A stretch of 64,000 nucleotides of DNA, taken from contig NZ_CP036264.1 of assembly GCF_008035925.1 (NCBI RefSeq), positions 8,745,021 through 8,809,020 of the forward strand. The letters are read 5' to 3'. Made by a program: the position numbers and the translations under genes. Positions 23,858 to 32,694 of the stretch are shown here, piece after piece; positions within the stretch are counted from its first letter, which is position 1, and the number at the start of each line of letters is the position of its first letter. The notes beneath the pieces were generated by a model. The model searched no databases. It saw only the letters and a list, made by a program, of their open reading frames with translations, and was not told where the DNA came from. Origin of the DNA: Stieleria maiorica. Its GTDB lineage: Bacteria; Planctomycetota; Planctomycetia; Pirellulales; Pirellulaceae.

Positions 23858-25003
23858 TTGGCTCGTTCAAAACGACGTCTGAGAGCGATCGAAGTTATTT
23901 TCTTGGGCGCTGCGACCGCGATGCTGGTGTTCCTTTTACTACCGGCCATTGATGCCGTGCGGCGTCCACATCGTAACGTCCACTGCCTGAACAACCTCAA
24001 ACAACTCGGACTGGCCGCTCAGAACTTCCATTCCCAACGAGGCCGACTGCCGGGATACGTCCGGTGGTACGGCGATTGGCGACCGGGCCCGCTTTCACCC
24101 TCCGCAGATCCTCTCGACGTTGAACTCTCCAGCACGCGCGCACACCAGAAAGTTGGTACCTGGGTTGTCGCGATGTTGCCCTATCTGGATCAGCAACCGC
24201 TCTATGACCGATGGTCTATAAACAAATTCCCGATCGCATTCGCAGCGCAAGGTCCATTGACCGAAGGTCGCGCCGGCATCGGGTTCAATCAATCGATTGC
24301 CGCGTCGATCGACGTCCTGCAGTGCCCGGAGGCGGCGGGACGAACCGCGATTCCGGGCGTTAACAACTACGCCTGTAACGCAGGCATGCACGCCCCGATG
24401 ATGAGTCCGCATTTTGAACGCTCGATGTCCGCGGCCAACGGCGTGTTCAACAATCAATTCCCGGGACGTGATCCAAACGGCGACACGGTTCCGCTCGGCC
24501 CCGAAATTCGTTTCGACGACATTGCCGACGGACTCTCCAACACGCTGCTGTTCACCGAGAACCTGCAAGCGATGCCGTGGCACCGCGCGGGGTTCATCGA
24601 TGCCGAAGACCTAGTCCTGCGCGAAGGCCAAGAGCACGTGTCGTATGAACCGACGTGCCGCTACACACAGGGCGTTGTCTGGCACCGGGAATCAGACGAT
24701 CCTTCGAGCGGATTGCCGGCGATCAATCCGATCCACCGCATCAATTCCACGATCGCCGGGCGTCCGATTGAAGCACTGGAAATGACCAAAGCCAACGCCC
24801 ACGATCTCGCTCGCCCGAGTTCGCTGCACCCCGGCGGTGTGAACATCGCGCTGGCCGATGGATCATTGCGGTTCCTGAGCGAAACCGTTGACTATCGCGT
24901 CTATCAATCGTTGCTCGCACCCGACGATGCCCGAAGCGACGCACCGCTAGACGGATTCGAGTTGCCATCGTGGGACGATCCCAATACCCGCCGACCGCGA
25001 TAG
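23858..25003 (+). CDS. DUF1559 protein with degenerate prepilin-like N-terminus
   Basis: The product is 381 aa from TTG 23858, which has GCGAGGA at a suitable distance. One N-terminal membrane helix (about 14-30) is followed by CLNNLKQLGLAAQNFHS, the DUF1559 signature, and a C-terminal HPGGVNIALADGSLRFLSE block typical of the family. The usual GFTLVELLVVIAI motif is missing (replaced by RAIEVIFLGAATAM), so processing by a prepilin peptidase is doubtful. DUF1559 proteins are greatly expanded in planctomycetes; their function is not known. It stands alone between repeats. Confidence 0.85.
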   Translation: MARSKRRLRAIEVIFLGAATAMLVFLLLPAIDAVRRPHRNVHCLNNLKQLGLAAQNFHSQRGRLPGYVRWYGDWRPGPLSPSADPLDVELSSTRAHQKVGTWVVAMLPYLDQQPLYDRWSINKFPIAFAAQGPLTEGRAGIGFNQSIAASIDVLQCPEAAGRTAIPGVNNYACNAGMHAPMMSPHFERSMSAANGVFNNQFPGRDPNGDTVPLGPEIRFDDIADGLSNTLLFTENLQAMPWHRAGFIDAEDLVLREGQEHVSYEPTCRYTQGVVWHRESDDPSSGLPAINPIHRINSTIAGRPIEALEMTKANAHDLARPSSLHPGGVNIALADGSLRFLSETVDYRVYQSLLAPDDARSDAPLDGFELPSWDDPNTRRPR

Positions 25004-25009
25004 CGACCG

Positions 25010-25290
25010 GCCATGCCAGCGGGAAGCGTTAGCGAGCGGCAATGCCAGCGGGAAGCGTTACGGCCTGTTGATTTAGTTCGATCACACGTGGGATCAGCCG
25101 TTTCGCGCGAGCGTACGGGCTTCCGATACCAAGAAAACGCACTGGTGCCCGTAGGCTCGCGCCAAACGGCTGATTAATTCAACGGGCCGGTCAGCAAGCG
25201 GCTCGTCAGTCCACTCCACCACCAGCGCCCGCCACTGGCTTACGCCACGTGCTGGCATCCCATGCCAGCGGGAAGCGTCAGCGAGCGGCC
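25010..25290. repeat. intergenic palindromic repeat cluster, inverted copy
   Basis: The region contains GCCAGCGGGAAGCGT boxes and the CGCGAGCGTACGGGC/GCCCGTAGGCTCGCG palindrome (25093-25173). Its loop is the reverse complement of the loop at 17.9 and 18.2 kb. The GCCCGCCACTGGC tail is also shared. Confidence 0.75.
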
Positions 25291-25296
25291 CGTCCG

Positions 25297-27225
25297 TCAC
25301 GACTTGTCGAACACGCCGGCTCCGAACCCGCCCTCATCCTCATCGCCACCGTCGTCTTCGCCGACGGGAAAATGCAACTCGCCGGTCATCGGATCGGGCT
25401 TGAGTTTCATCGAGTCGCTGTCGGGAGTGAATTCTCCGTCGGCGGCCAATAGATGAATGCTGGAACCGGGGGTATCGGGACCGGGCGGGTTGTCCCCTTG
25501 TTCTCCCAACAGGTCGCCGACGTCCAGCGGGCTCGGATCGATCTCCGCCTCCATCGCGGTGGCATCAAAATCACGCGAGGCATCTTCCAACACGACGTCG
25601 GCCACCTCCGCCGCATCGATTTCCTCGGCGGTCGGAATCGGGTCCAGGAACCCCAACTCATCGTCCGACGCGGCGACCGTTTCGGCAAGGGGATCGACCG
25701 TGCCAAAACTCTCCGACCCGACCGTGCGATCGGAATCATCGGTGACAGTCGCAAACCCGTCTTGATCGTCGCCGGCATCGGAATCACTGGCCAGGAACGC
25801 CGACAGTTCCGAATCATCGTCTGACAAACCCAATTCATCGCCACCGCCAGACGTCGCGACGACGATCGGCGAAGCGGCTGCGTCGTTTGAGTCGTCGATG
25901 GAATCCGCTTCGATCAACGGCGACCGAAAGACTTCATCGACGTTGCCACGCAACACCTGACGGCCCAGCTGAATCGCCTTCTCTTCACTCCAACCGTTTT
26001 CGCCGACGAATTCGTCCGCCAGCACCCGCGACAAGATTCGACGGTACATGTCGAACTTGGGCAACACGAACTCTAACTTGTACGCATCGCTGTAGTACGC
26101 GATTTGCTTGTTGCGCGGGACCGCTTCCAACCGCGCCGCCGCATCACGATGAATGAACGACGGCGTGTTGCTGTACCACCAATGCCCGTTGGTCAACACG
26201 TTGGGGAAGATCCAGCTGTAGCTGACCAATTCCTGGTTGGTCACGCTGGCCAGCACCGAGACCGGAAACTTGACCTTGGGGAACGCGTTGAACAGTTCTT
26301 TGTATTGGATCAACGAGACCCGACTGTCATACAGGTCTTGGCCTTGATAGACGCCCGAGGGATAGACGCCGCGGTTGACACCGATCATCAAATCGAAGGG
26401 CAAACCGTATTGATCGCACAATTCGGCGAGCGTCCAAAAGACACGTCGCGACAGCGCGTCACGCTGTGCGTCTTCGGACCCGGTGTCGTGGCGCAAGACA
26501 TGGTCCAACGCGTTTTGGGCCGCACCGTCGTCGACCATCGTGGGCTGGAAGGTGGGCGGGATCGAAATCGCACAAGCCCGGGCGCCGTGAGAAACGAAAT
26601 GCTCGAAACGTTGCTCGAGCGCCGCCCGCAGCGATCCGAGGGTTCCGTCCAGCGGCACGCCGCTGCAACGTTCCAGCCGCCCGCGGACCTCCGGTTTGGC
26701 CAGATGGAACACCAGATCGTCGGTGCGAAGACAGGGGATGTAGGTGCTGGAATCAAAGCCTTCCAATTCATCGTCGAAGTCGTTGGTCAGAAAAACCGCT
26801 TCGACATTGCTTTGGTCCAGCACGGTTTGCGCCCAGCCGGCGCCGTTCATTTTTTCTTCCGCCGCGTCGTACAACGACTCCCAATTGTCTGGCGTGATCG
26901 CGTCGTCGTTGAAATCAAAAAACTCGCGGCAGATCTGCAGCAACCAGTGGTAGTTCGCGGTGTTGGTGATATTGCCCAGCCCATGAACCATTCGCCGCAC
27001 CAGCTCGCGGGGACCGATGCCGGGTTCCTCGATCTCCTGCCGCGGCATCCCCGCCGAGTGGACCAATTCGGTGTAGTAGTGGTACCCCAGAATGTCCGCC
27101 AACGTGCTCGATGCGGGCGTGTGCGGATTGATGTGCGTGTGGGGGTCGACCAGACGAATCGCGGAGATTGCCTGGTAAATCGTCTCGCGCGCCGAAGAGG
27201 TGTCACGTGCCGCTGAAGAAGCCAT
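25297..27225 (-). CDS. uronate isomerase-like protein with acidic C-terminal tail
   Basis: The product is 642 aa. Residues 1-460 resemble the glucuronate/uronate isomerase (UxaC) branch of the amidohydrolase superfamily: metal-binding DPHTHINPH near residue 27, EAVFLTNDFDD, and the late YYSDAYKLEFVLPKFDMYRRIL segment. UxaC interconverts glucuronate and fructuronate, but the substrate here is not proven. The last 170 residues are low-complexity and Asp/Glu/Ser-rich (acidic, likely disordered), which is not part of UxaC. No signal peptide. It is convergent with the DUF1559 gene and divergent from the protease gene. Confidence 0.75.
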   Translation of the reverse strand: MASSAARDTSSARETIYQAISAIRLVDPHTHINPHTPASSTLADILGYHYYTELVHSAGMPRQEIEEPGIGPRELVRRMVHGLGNITNTANYHWLLQICREFFDFNDDAITPDNWESLYDAAEEKMNGAGWAQTVLDQSNVEAVFLTNDFDDELEGFDSSTYIPCLRTDDLVFHLAKPEVRGRLERCSGVPLDGTLGSLRAALEQRFEHFVSHGARACAISIPPTFQPTMVDDGAAQNALDHVLRHDTGSEDAQRDALSRRVFWTLAELCDQYGLPFDLMIGVNRGVYPSGVYQGQDLYDSRVSLIQYKELFNAFPKVKFPVSVLASVTNQELVSYSWIFPNVLTNGHWWYSNTPSFIHRDAAARLEAVPRNKQIAYYSDAYKLEFVLPKFDMYRRILSRVLADEFVGENGWSEEKAIQLGRQVLRGNVDEVFRSPLIEADSIDDSNDAAASPIVVATSGGGDELGLSDDDSELSAFLASDSDAGDDQDGFATVTDDSDRTVGSESFGTVDPLAETVAASDDELGFLDPIPTAEEIDAAEVADVVLEDASRDFDATAMEAEIDPSPLDVGDLLGEQGDNPPGPDTPGSSIHLLAADGEFTPDSDSMKLKPDPMTGELHFPVGEDDGGDEDEGGFGAGVFDKS

Positions 27226-27439
27226 AAGGGATCAGGATCCGAAATACGAAAGGTGCGGTCAGTTCTTGTTTGCGTCCGACAGCATACCCCCCGCGACGCC
27301 GTTTGACTGGCCCCGGTACGGTCTGCGTCACCCGCAAAGCAAACGCCAATTGTCGCGCAAAGCGTGACCGAAGGCGAGCCACCCGAACCGGTTTTTCCGC
27401 CGGCAGAAACGGATTTGCTGCCGAATTGCAGAAAAAAAG

Positions 27440-27470
27440 TTGCCGATTCGGAATCCTGTCGCGCTAGAAT
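27440..27470 (+). promoter_or_regulatory. candidate sigma70-type promoter
   Basis: TTGCCG (27440-27445) and TAGAAT (27465-27470) are separated by 19 bp, a little long. They lie about 50 bp before the chosen start of the protease gene. An earlier ATG at 27471 directly abuts the -10 box, which argues against that start. Confidence 0.35.
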
Positions 27471-27518
27471 ATGACCTTTCCGTTTTCCGTCCGTTTGCGT
27501 GTGGGACCGAGCTCCATC

Positions 27519-29048
27519 ATGGACCGACCGCCAGAAGACCCGCAGCCTGAACCGTCCTCCGACGAAATCGCAGGTTCCGCGCAAGACACTTCCGCCGGCG
27601 ATCCGCAACCGCCCGAAACGGACCGCTTGACGACAGCCCCATCCACAGCGGATCGCCCCTGCGACGTGCCTCCGGCCGAACCGATCGAAGTGGAGAACAT
27701 CGATCCGACTCGCACGCTGGTCTTCCATCGGTTTCACCCCCGAACCTCCGGTCCGCCCCGTCCGCACTTCGCGCCTGAGGCGGATGCGGAAATCACCGAC
27801 GCGGAAATCACGGACATCGATGTAGCGGACATCGTCGTCAGCCCCGATCCGGAATTGATCACCGAGCCCGAGTCGATTTCGATCTCGACGAAACACCGCC
27901 AACACGCACGGCGTAGCGATCCGGTGCGACACGGCGTGGTGATGTTGTTGACCGTCCTGGCGATGCTGGGCACCGCCCGGTACATCCTGCCGGGGATCGT
28001 CGAAGAAATCCGCTACGCACAACACCGCGGTCAGCTGCGGGCTGAATTCGAAGTCGCCGGGGAAGGACTGAAAAACGTCTCCTTAGACACGCTCAGCCAA
28101 GCCTACCAGATGGTCAATGCGGCGGCCGGGCCCAGCGTGGTTCATATCGACATCCACCGCACCGACCACCAAGCGGTCGCCCATCATGAGGTCCCCGGTG
28201 CACCGGCGATCCTGATCTCCGACCAGGGCAGTGGAGTCGTCGTTGATGCCGACGGTTACATCCTGACCAACCGCCATGTCGTCGCCAGCAGCGACCAGAT
28301 CTCCGTCACGCTCAGCGACGGCCGGACGGTGGATGCCGTGATCGTCGGCACCGACGAATTGACTGATTTGGCGGTTTTGAAGGTCAACGCCGATCGCTTG
28401 ATCCCGATCCCCTGGGGCGACAGCGAGCGGATTCGGGTGGGCTCTCCCGTCTGGGCGATCGGCAGCCCCTTCGGCCTGGACCGCACTGTCACCTTCGGCA
28501 TCCTGAGCGGCAAACACCGCGTGGTCCGAGCGAAAGACCGCTACCAGGATTTCATGCAAAGCGATGTTGCCGTCAACCCGGGCAACAGCGGCGGACCACT
28601 GGTCGATTCACGTGGCACGCTGATCGGAATCAACACCGCCATCGTCGGCGACACCTACCAGGGAGTCAGTTTTGCGATCCCCAGCGGCATCGCCAAAAAG
28701 ATCTACCTGCAACTACGAGAAACGGGATCGATCGAGCGAGGTTGGCTGGGTGTCTCCCTGGTCGAGGTCCCTGATGACAGGTTGCAGGACCAAAACCACC
28801 GCGTCCGCGGGGCGATGATCGCCGCACTGGCCGACCGGAACTCCGGGGCCGCGCGAGCCGGGCTGAAACCCGGCGACTTGGTGATTTCGCTGGACCAAGA
28901 GCGGGTGCGGAACGTCGATCACCTGATGCAATTGATCGGAAACGCGATGGCCGGCACGGCGATCCGATTGGACATCGTCCGCGACGGCCAGCCGATGGAA
29001 TTCGACGTGCTGCTCGGCCGCCGCCCACCGCCCATGGACCTCCGGTAG
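27519..29048 (+). CDS. HtrA/Deg-type membrane-anchored serine protease with PDZ domain
   Basis: The product is 509 aa from ATG 27519. A long acidic/Pro-rich cytoplasmic segment (1-130) precedes one membrane helix (about 136-155, VVMLLTVLAMLGTARYI). The trypsin-like domain has His in ILTNRHVVAS, Asp in TDLAVLKV and Ser in NPGNSGGPLVD. A PDZ domain follows (RGWLGVSLVEV...SGAARAGLKPGDLVISLD). Deg proteases degrade or refold damaged envelope proteins; the catalytic domain should face outward. The very long N-terminal extension is unusual compared with DegP. Confidence 0.9.
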   Translation: MDRPPEDPQPEPSSDEIAGSAQDTSAGDPQPPETDRLTTAPSTADRPCDVPPAEPIEVENIDPTRTLVFHRFHPRTSGPPRPHFAPEADAEITDAEITDIDVADIVVSPDPELITEPESISISTKHRQHARRSDPVRHGVVMLLTVLAMLGTARYILPGIVEEIRYAQHRGQLRAEFEVAGEGLKNVSLDTLSQAYQMVNAAAGPSVVHIDIHRTDHQAVAHHEVPGAPAILISDQGSGVVVDADGYILTNRHVVASSDQISVTLSDGRTVDAVIVGTDELTDLAVLKVNADRLIPIPWGDSERIRVGSPVWAIGSPFGLDRTVTFGILSGKHRVVRAKDRYQDFMQSDVAVNPGNSGGPLVDSRGTLIGINTAIVGDTYQGVSFAIPSGIAKKIYLQLRETGSIERGWLGVSLVEVPDDRLQDQNHRVRGAMIAALADRNSGAARAGLKPGDLVISLDQERVRNVDHLMQLIGNAMAGTAIRLDIVRDGQPMEFDVLLGRRPPPMDLR

Positions 29049-29064
29049 GCTCTGTCCCGAAACC

Positions 29065-29142
29065 CGTAGCGGAAGCCGACAAGGCTTTCGACTTGCAGCA
29101 GTCCACACGGGAAAAGCCGAAATTCTTGGCGAATTCCGCTAC
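29065..29142. repeat. GTAGCGGAA..TTCCGCTAC inverted repeat
   Basis: The left arm GTAGCGGAAGCCGACAAGGC and right arm CTTGGCGAATTCCGCTAC form an imperfect inverted repeat just after the protease stop. Relatives lie at 35133 and 46813. Confidence 0.7.
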
Positions 29143-29435
29143 CACATTCGACCCGTGCCGGGTTTAGGGACGTTGCAGTGCGTTCCCAGGCGGAGCCTAG
29201 GAACGAGGCAGAAACTTGATGCGTCGCAGGTCCCCATTTTCTTACCCCCGAAATCTTCTTACCTGATCTCGCCCGTCCCCCCAGTACACCCCGGTGACGA
29301 CTCCGCCGCTATCCACCCTTTCCGGTGCATTTTCCCACATTCAGCCGATCGAAAATCCTCGGCCCCTGCGCTATACTAAGATCGCTAAAACCCTCCGACT
29401 CTCTTTTCCAATTACGAGACCCCAGCACCGTGAAC

Positions 29436-30623
29436 ATGCCCCGCGTCATTGCTGTGATCGGCCTTTCCGTTTTCACAGCATTCGTTTCCTTCACCCCCGT
29501 GGCGTCTGCGGACGAATCGACACCTGGAATCGCGGCAGAGAAGCCCGCTGACGGCCCATCGGTCAAGGTCGACGAGGGGTACATGGTCCCTTACACCCTT
29601 CGCGTGCCCGGCACCGACGAAGAAGTGGAAATGATCCCGGTCCCCGGCGGCGAGTTCCTGTTCGGAAGCCCCGAGGACGAGGCGGACCGCCGCGACGACG
29701 AAGGCCCGCAAATCAAGGTCACCGTCGATCCGATGTGGGTCGCCAAAACCGAAGTCACCTGGGGCTTGTACAAGGAGTACATGGAACTGTACGGCATCTT
29801 CAAAGAATTCGAATCGAGCGGAATTCGGGCGGTCAATGACGACAACAAGGTCGATGCAATCACCGCGCCGACGGAACTGTACGACCCCACGTTCACGTAC
29901 GAATACGGCGAAGAAGACGATCAACCCGCGGTCACCATGACCCAGTACTCGGCACAACAATTCACCAAGTGGATCAGTCTGGTCACCGGCCAACAGTACC
30001 GATTGCCGACCGAAGCGGAATGGGAATACGCCGCCCGCGCCGGAACCGACACGGCATACTCGTGGGGCGACGACGCCGACGACATCGATGATTACGCCTG
30101 GTTCTTTGACAACGCCGACGAGGGCCAAGTTGCCGTCGGAACCAAGAAACCCAACGCGTTCGGATTGCACGACATGCACGGCAACGTCGGCGAATGGACC
30201 GTCAACCAATACACCGAAGACGGCTACGTCGCCTTCGCCGACAAGCAAGGCATCAACGCCACCGACCTGGTCAAGTGGCCCGAAGTCCCCTCGCCCTGCG
30301 TGGTGCGTGGCGGAACTTGGGAATCAGACGCCGAAGACCTGCGCAGCGCCGCCCGCATGGCCTCCGACGACGAAGAGTGGAAATCCGAAGACCCGAACTT
30401 CCCACGCAGCCCCTGGTGGCACACCAGCGACCCCTCGCGCGGCGTCGGCTTCCGAATCTTCCGATCTTACAAGCCGCTTGCCAAAGAAACGCTGACCAAG
30501 TTCTGGGAGGCCCAAGCCGAAGACACCTTGCTGGATGTCGAATCCCGGATGGACGGCGGCCGTGGCGGCATGGGCGTGATCGACAAAGACTTGCCCAAAG
30601 CGATCGAAGAGCTCAATAAATAG
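29436..30623 (+). CDS. secreted formylglycine-generating-enzyme-like (SUMF1) protein
   Basis: The product is 395 aa from ATG 29436, where a signal peptide begins (VIAVIGLSVFTAFVSFTPVASA, cut before DE); a longer upstream frame exists but lacks a start that makes sense. The FGE-sulfatase fold is shown by MIPVPGGEFLFGSPEDEADRRDDEGP, YRLPTEAEWEYAARAGT, GLHDMHGNVGEWT, VVRGGTWES and GVGFRIFRS. Many planctomycete members lack the active cysteines of true FGE; I see no clear Cys pair, so a binding or structural role is as likely as sulfatase maturation. Exported. Confidence 0.88.
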   Translation: MPRVIAVIGLSVFTAFVSFTPVASADESTPGIAAEKPADGPSVKVDEGYMVPYTLRVPGTDEEVEMIPVPGGEFLFGSPEDEADRRDDEGPQIKVTVDPMWVAKTEVTWGLYKEYMELYGIFKEFESSGIRAVNDDNKVDAITAPTELYDPTFTYEYGEEDDQPAVTMTQYSAQQFTKWISLVTGQQYRLPTEAEWEYAARAGTDTAYSWGDDADDIDDYAWFFDNADEGQVAVGTKKPNAFGLHDMHGNVGEWTVNQYTEDGYVAFADKQGINATDLVKWPEVPSPCVVRGGTWESDAEDLRSAARMASDDEEWKSEDPNFPRSPWWHTSDPSRGVGFRIFRSYKPLAKETLTKFWEAQAEDTLLDVESRMDGGRGGMGVIDKDLPKAIEELNK

Positions 30624-30699
30624 CGCGAACTCGATCACCCCAATGAACCTCTCGGCGAAGGCCTCCCTTCGCCACATCACTCCAACCTTTCTAAGTCCC

Positions 30700-31719
30700 G
30701 TGTACGAAACCTTAGCTGTCGTCGGCGCCACCGGTGCGGTCGGACGAATCGTTCTTGAACAACTTGCCAGCCGCAACTTTCCCTACAAGCGACTGAAGCT
30801 GCTGGCTTCGGAGCGGTCGGTCGGTCGCGAGATTCGTGTCAAAGACGAAACGATCAAAATCGAACTGCTCGCCCCGGGCGCCTTCGAAGATGTCGACATC
30901 GTGATCGCCAGCACCCCCGATGAGGTGTCCGCCGAATTCGCACCCTACGCCGTCAAAGAAGGCGCGGTCGTCGTCGACGAAAGCGGATATTGGCGGATGG
31001 ATCCCACCGTCCCGCTGATCATCCCCGAAGTCAACCCGGACGCCGTCGCCGATCACCAAGGCATCATCGCCAGCCCCAACTGCAGCACCACGCAGATGGT
31101 CGTCGCCCTGGCACCGCTGCACCAAGCGGCGACCGTCAAACGCGTCGTCGTCAGCACCTACCAGGCGACCAGCGGTGCGGGATTGGCCGGCAACGTGGAA
31201 CTGAAATCCAGCGTCCGACAGATGCTCGACGGCGAAACACCCAGCCACGAGACGTTTCAACACCCGATCGGTTTCAACCTGATTCCGCAAATCGGCAGCG
31301 AGAAATTCGAAGGCTACACCAGCGAAGAAATGAAGATGGTGTACGAGACGCGAAAGATCATGGGCGACGAGAACATTCAAGTCTGCCCGACCGCCGTTCG
31401 CGTTCCGGTCACGATCGGACACAGCGAATCGATCCTGGTGGAAACCGAAAAACCGCTCACCGCGGCCGAGGCGACCGAGCTGTTCCGCGCCGCACCGGGC
31501 ATCACCGTCGTCGACGACCTGGGCAACCACCAGTACCCGATGCCGCGTGATTGCGACGGCAAAGACGACGTGTTCGTCGGCCGGATCCGACGCGACATCA
31601 GCGGCAACGGTCACGGAATCGCGTTCTGGTGCGTCAGCGACAACTTGCGCAAGGGCGCCGCGACCAACGCCGTGCAGATCGCCGAATTGCTGCAACAGAG
31701 CGTCGCGTCGGCCGGCTGA
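30700..31719 (+). CDS. asd: aspartate-semialdehyde dehydrogenase
   Basis: The product is 339 aa from GTG 30700 (MYETLAVVGATGAVG, the normal N-terminus); ATG 30643 would add 19 residues unlike the family. It makes aspartate semialdehyde for lysine/DAP, threonine and methionine synthesis. NADP-binding GATGAVG is at residue 9, the catalytic Cys is in SPNCSTTQM, and the substrate-binding region VPVTIGHSESI is present. truA follows after 3 bp, so the two are probably co-transcribed. Confidence 0.94.
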   Translation: MYETLAVVGATGAVGRIVLEQLASRNFPYKRLKLLASERSVGREIRVKDETIKIELLAPGAFEDVDIVIASTPDEVSAEFAPYAVKEGAVVVDESGYWRMDPTVPLIIPEVNPDAVADHQGIIASPNCSTTQMVVALAPLHQAATVKRVVVSTYQATSGAGLAGNVELKSSVRQMLDGETPSHETFQHPIGFNLIPQIGSEKFEGYTSEEMKMVYETRKIMGDENIQVCPTAVRVPVTIGHSESILVETEKPLTAAEATELFRAAPGITVVDDLGNHQYPMPRDCDGKDDVFVGRIRRDISGNGHGIAFWCVSDNLRKGAATNAVQIAELLQQSVASAG

Positions 31720-31722
31720 TCG

Positions 31723-32499
31723 GTGACGCGAACCTTCGCGCTCTCGATCGCCTATGACGGCACGGACTTCGCCGGCTGGCAAGTCCAACCCGGCCAAGAG
31801 ACGATCCAGGGGACGCTGCAGCGGGCGATCTTGCGCTCGACCCAACAGGACGTCACGGTGACCGGCAGCGGACGCACCGATGCCGGCGTCCACGCGCTCG
31901 CCCAGGTCGCCAGTTGCCGATTCGCGACCTGGACCGCGTCGACCGACGCACTACTGAAAGCGATCAATTCACGCCTGCCCGATACCGTGGTCGTGACTGA
32001 AGTCCACGACGCGCCGCAGGATTTCCATGCCATCCGCGACGCGATCGGGAAACGCTACCGGTACCAAATCCAAGTCCGCCAGCAGCGTGACCCCTTCGGG
32101 CATCGCTACCGCTGGCGACTTCGCCGCAACGTCGATGTCGCGGCGATGCAATCCGCCGCGGCCAAGATCATCGGGCACCGCGATTTCGCCAGCTTTGAAT
32201 CGGCCGGCGCCGCGCGGAAAAGCTCCGTCCGCGACGTCCGCGATTGCCAAGTGATCCCGGCGCCGGATTACGAAACCAGCGGCCACTTGGCGATCGAAGT
32301 CGAAGCGAACGGCTTCCTGTACAACATGGTCCGCAACATCGTCGGGACGCTGGTCGAAGTCGGCTACGGGAAACAGACACCGGCGTGGATCGACGAGGTG
32401 CTGGGCCAGAAAAACCGAATCTATGCGGGGCAAGCCGCACCTCCCCAGGGCCTTTTTCTGAAAGAAGTCTATTACCGCCCCGGATTCCTACCCGCTTAA
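31723..32499 (+). CDS. truA: tRNA pseudouridine synthase A
   Basis: The product is 258 aa from GTG 31723. It isomerises uridines at positions 38-40 of the tRNA anticodon arm. The catalytic Asp lies in GSGRTDAGVHA; other marks are IAYDGTDFAGWQ at the N-terminus and FLYNMVRNIVGTL near the C-terminus. Length is normal. It lies directly behind asd. Confidence 0.95.
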   Translation: MTRTFALSIAYDGTDFAGWQVQPGQETIQGTLQRAILRSTQQDVTVTGSGRTDAGVHALAQVASCRFATWTASTDALLKAINSRLPDTVVVTEVHDAPQDFHAIRDAIGKRYRYQIQVRQQRDPFGHRYRWRLRRNVDVAAMQSAAAKIIGHRDFASFESAGAARKSSVRDVRDCQVIPAPDYETSGHLAIEVEANGFLYNMVRNIVGTLVEVGYGKQTPAWIDEVLGQKNRIYAGQAAPPQGLFLKEVYYRPGFLPA

Positions 32500-32694
32500 C
32501 GTTGCCGGAACCCCCTTAAACGTGTCGACGCCGCGGCACAGAACCACCGCGGCCAACCCTCATCGGATCGACACCGCCCCTTAACTCAACCTTAACCGTT
32601 TTCGTGGGTCGATGCTCAATAATCTAGCCTCCCACAAATTGCGCGATCGCGTGATCACGCGGGGGTCATTCTCGGAGAGCAGACGCACCCATCA

